This document shows, piece after piece, positions 62,481 to 64,000 of a DNA stretch of 64,000 bases. Made by a program: the position numbers and the translations under genes. Within the stretch, counting starts at the first letter, position 1. Each line of letters starts with the position of its first letter. The notes under the pieces were generated by a model, which saw only the letters and a list, made by a program, of their open reading frames with translations, did not search any database and had not been told where the DNA came from. Source of the DNA: Paraphysomonas bandaiensis (Eukaryota > Chrysophyceae); the NCBI GenBank assembly GCA_965644295.1, contig CBFFRP010000318.1, positions 1 to 64,000 of the forward strand, written 5' to 3'.

Positions 62481-63188
62481 TTACAGGGTTATGTTATCAT
62501 CTTCACCGCGGTCTGTTAACTCATTATCAAAAGGTATTATTTTAGAAGGATGGGGGGCTGGCATTGAATTAAAGGATCCACCAAAAATATTTGACTTCAA
62601 ATACCGAATCTCCTCTGCGGTAAAATTTGTGGAACCGCCAAAATTGTCATCAATATAATCATCTGGAATTTTATCTAACTTAAACGAAAAATTGTGGGAT
62701 GATTGCCGTGAAGTCATTCCCGAGCATGGAGTAATGGTGGAAATATTGGTAGATATATTCGAGGAAAGATAACTGGAAGACCCGCTATGTGAGGCCCGAA
62801 GTCCCAACATTGAGAAAGACACTCGCGACGGACTCATAAGAACCGATGGTGCCACATTCATGACAGATAAATTATCTATGGAGTCCGATATATCATCACC
62901 GGCACTGGCAGGTGAATCATTTTGTTCGATTTCATTCTGTTCATGACCATTGTCTATATCCATATCTCTCTCAGTATCAGTTTCATTACTAACTCTGGGT
63001 GTTTTCTCTGAATATCGAGGTGAACACTTCTCACTTGTACACATATCTGTCGTAGTGCATCTCGATAGTGGTAAACTAGTGCGTAATTTATCAAAGTTTT
63101 TGATTTTAACAGCACGGGAAACACTTTCGATTGGATCGGATGGATTCACAACAGAGTTTACAGTCATTTTGTTTCCACACTGGCCCAT
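62481..63188 (-). CDS. Hypothetical protein with N-myristoylation-like start
   Basis: 235 residues, one exon. MGQCGNK places Gly2 and Cys4 as in dual myristoylated/palmitoylated proteins, implying membrane attachment. The rest is Ser/Asp-rich and probably disordered (SYLSSNISTNISTITPCSG), with a more ordered FTAEEIRYLKSNIFGGSFNS near the C-terminus and an acidic end. No catalytic domain is seen. It could be an anchored adaptor or kinase substrate. Confidence 0.6.
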   Translation of the reverse strand: MGQCGNKMTVNSVVNPSDPIESVSRAVKIKNFDKLRTSLPLSRCTTTDMCTSEKCSPRYSEKTPRVSNETDTERDMDIDNGHEQNEIEQNDSPASAGDDISDSIDNLSVMNVAPSVLMSPSRVSFSMLGLRASHSGSSSYLSSNISTNISTITPCSGMTSRQSSHNFSFKLDKIPDDYIDDNFGGSTNFTAEEIRYLKSNIFGGSFNSMPAPHPSKIIPFDNELTDRGEDDNITL

Positions 63189-63834
63189 ATTTTACAGACA
63201 GAATTAGTGTGTGTGTCTATACAGTCATTTACAAGGGCATGTATGTAATCATAGCTATGTATATGTCTTAATGAAATGATGAGTGTGTTGAGCTCGATTA
63301 GAACCTCCAGATGCTGCTTGAATTGTGTGTAATCGTGTTAATATATAGAGAGAGTGAACTGAGATCTATCTAGAATATGCTGCATGAGCGATAACATATG
63401 AAACGATGCGTATGACAGCAGGAGTAGGGGGGGGATAGCAGGTACATGCAACTACAGACAAGTCTATGACTGCTATAGTATCGCACGGTAGGGGTAAGTG
63501 GGAGTAGATGTAAAGTATGAAAATATCCATATCATCCATTGGAATACGTTTTATAATACTGTATTTTTGTTTGGTAGAGTTGAGGTACGTACATGTTGAG
63601 GGAAATTGGGGAAATACTTCAACATTCACGTAGCTGTAACATGTACATCACCAGCAGCAGTGCATGGTCTATATAATGGGGTAAACAGTACGACTCTGAT
63701 TGGAGTTCTGACTACTGTGTATGTAGTGAGCTGTGCTGGTGTTTCGAATATTTGAATAGAGATGCGGGCATATCTATACATTAACAGAATCAACCAAGAA
63801 ACATTGCTACAGGTGCTTACCACTACATCTACAT
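63189..63834. other. Intergenic, divergent promoter region
   Basis: Lies between the minus-strand hypothetical protein and the plus-strand guanylate kinase. AT-rich; no gene is supported. Confidence 0.4.
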
Positions 63835-63962
63835 ATGCCACGAGGTCTTCCATTTATAGTTGCTGCACCCAGTGGGGCAGGAAAGACTACACTAGTGAAT
63901 AATGCTCTATCAGAGTTGCAAAGCACTCACTCTATTGAACGCATGATTACATATACAACAAG
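63835..63962 (+). CDS. gmk: Guanylate kinase, first exon (runs off window)
   Basis: ATG at 63835 gives MPRGLPFIVAAPSGAGKTTL, later SIERMITYTTR, ending at a GT donor (GTGAGT, 63963) with an AG left for the next codon. PSGAGKT is the P-loop and TTR the GMP-binding entry of guanylate kinases, which convert GMP plus ATP to GDP plus ADP. APSGAGKT with a preceding IV resembles bacterial/organellar Gmk more than cytosolic eukaryotic GUK1 (GPSGAGKS), though 43 residues are too few to settle it. No targeting peptide precedes the domain. The rest lies beyond 64000. Confidence 0.85.
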
Positions 63963-64000
63963 GTGAGTATTGACCTCTATGACTTGTGATATGTAACTGA

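Overview
The window is nuclear DNA of a eukaryote. It has a four-exon ribosomal protein eS24 gene, many short GT-AG introns (about 50-110 nt), LTR retrotransposons with a polypurine tract and target-site duplication, microsatellites, and widely spaced genes on both strands. The gene set points to a protist rather than an animal or land plant: a soluble adenylyl cyclase with a central ATPase, a CAMK-type kinase with an N-terminal PH domain and an EF-hand, an organellar RAP-like protein with many helical repeats, an RWP-RK-like protein, Crinkler-like kinases and arrays of CPW-type ankyrin-like repeats. I cannot name the lineage; stramenopile-like or another large-genome protist is a guess.

Layout. 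1-733: RNase H end of a non-LTR-like element. 770-1440: first copy of a dispersed composite repeat. 1737-3640: secreted purple acid phosphatase, four exons, minus strand. 4409-16680: a nested block holding three copies (two long, one short) of a cassette that carries a divergent small ORF, a 167-bp foldback palindrome and a coiled-coil/REase-like/kinase gene; two Copia families are interleaved with it. 16680-22600: mostly non-coding and repeat-rich, with RPS24 at 17965-18541. 22609-29110: sAC-like cyclase, three exons, whose first intron is almost entirely an AT-rich minisatellite. 29961-32588: a small acidic ORF and a repeat protein with about 15 CPW-type units. 33256-36899: PH-kinase-EF-hand gene of about 13 exons.

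38329-43630: a full-length Copia element with apparently identical LTRs, a TSD and one frame break in integrase. 43883-47467: RAP-like organellar protein. 48912-52477: head-to-head pair of AIG1/IMAP-type GTPases. 52866-53304: frameshifted MORN gene. 53742-54926: seven-TM protein. 57347-58885: three-exon RWP-RK-like gene. 61716-61864: orphan exon. 62481-63188: putative N-myristoylated protein. 63835 to the right edge: first exon of a bacterial-type guanylate kinase.

There are no operons. The clearest units that may work together are the divergent GTPase pair and the kinase cassette. The cassette looks like a transposition- or recombination-amplified effector/conflict gene and is the most interesting system here. 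Exon borders were read by eye from splice signals and reading-frame continuity; all family names rest on recognised motifs and not on database searches.
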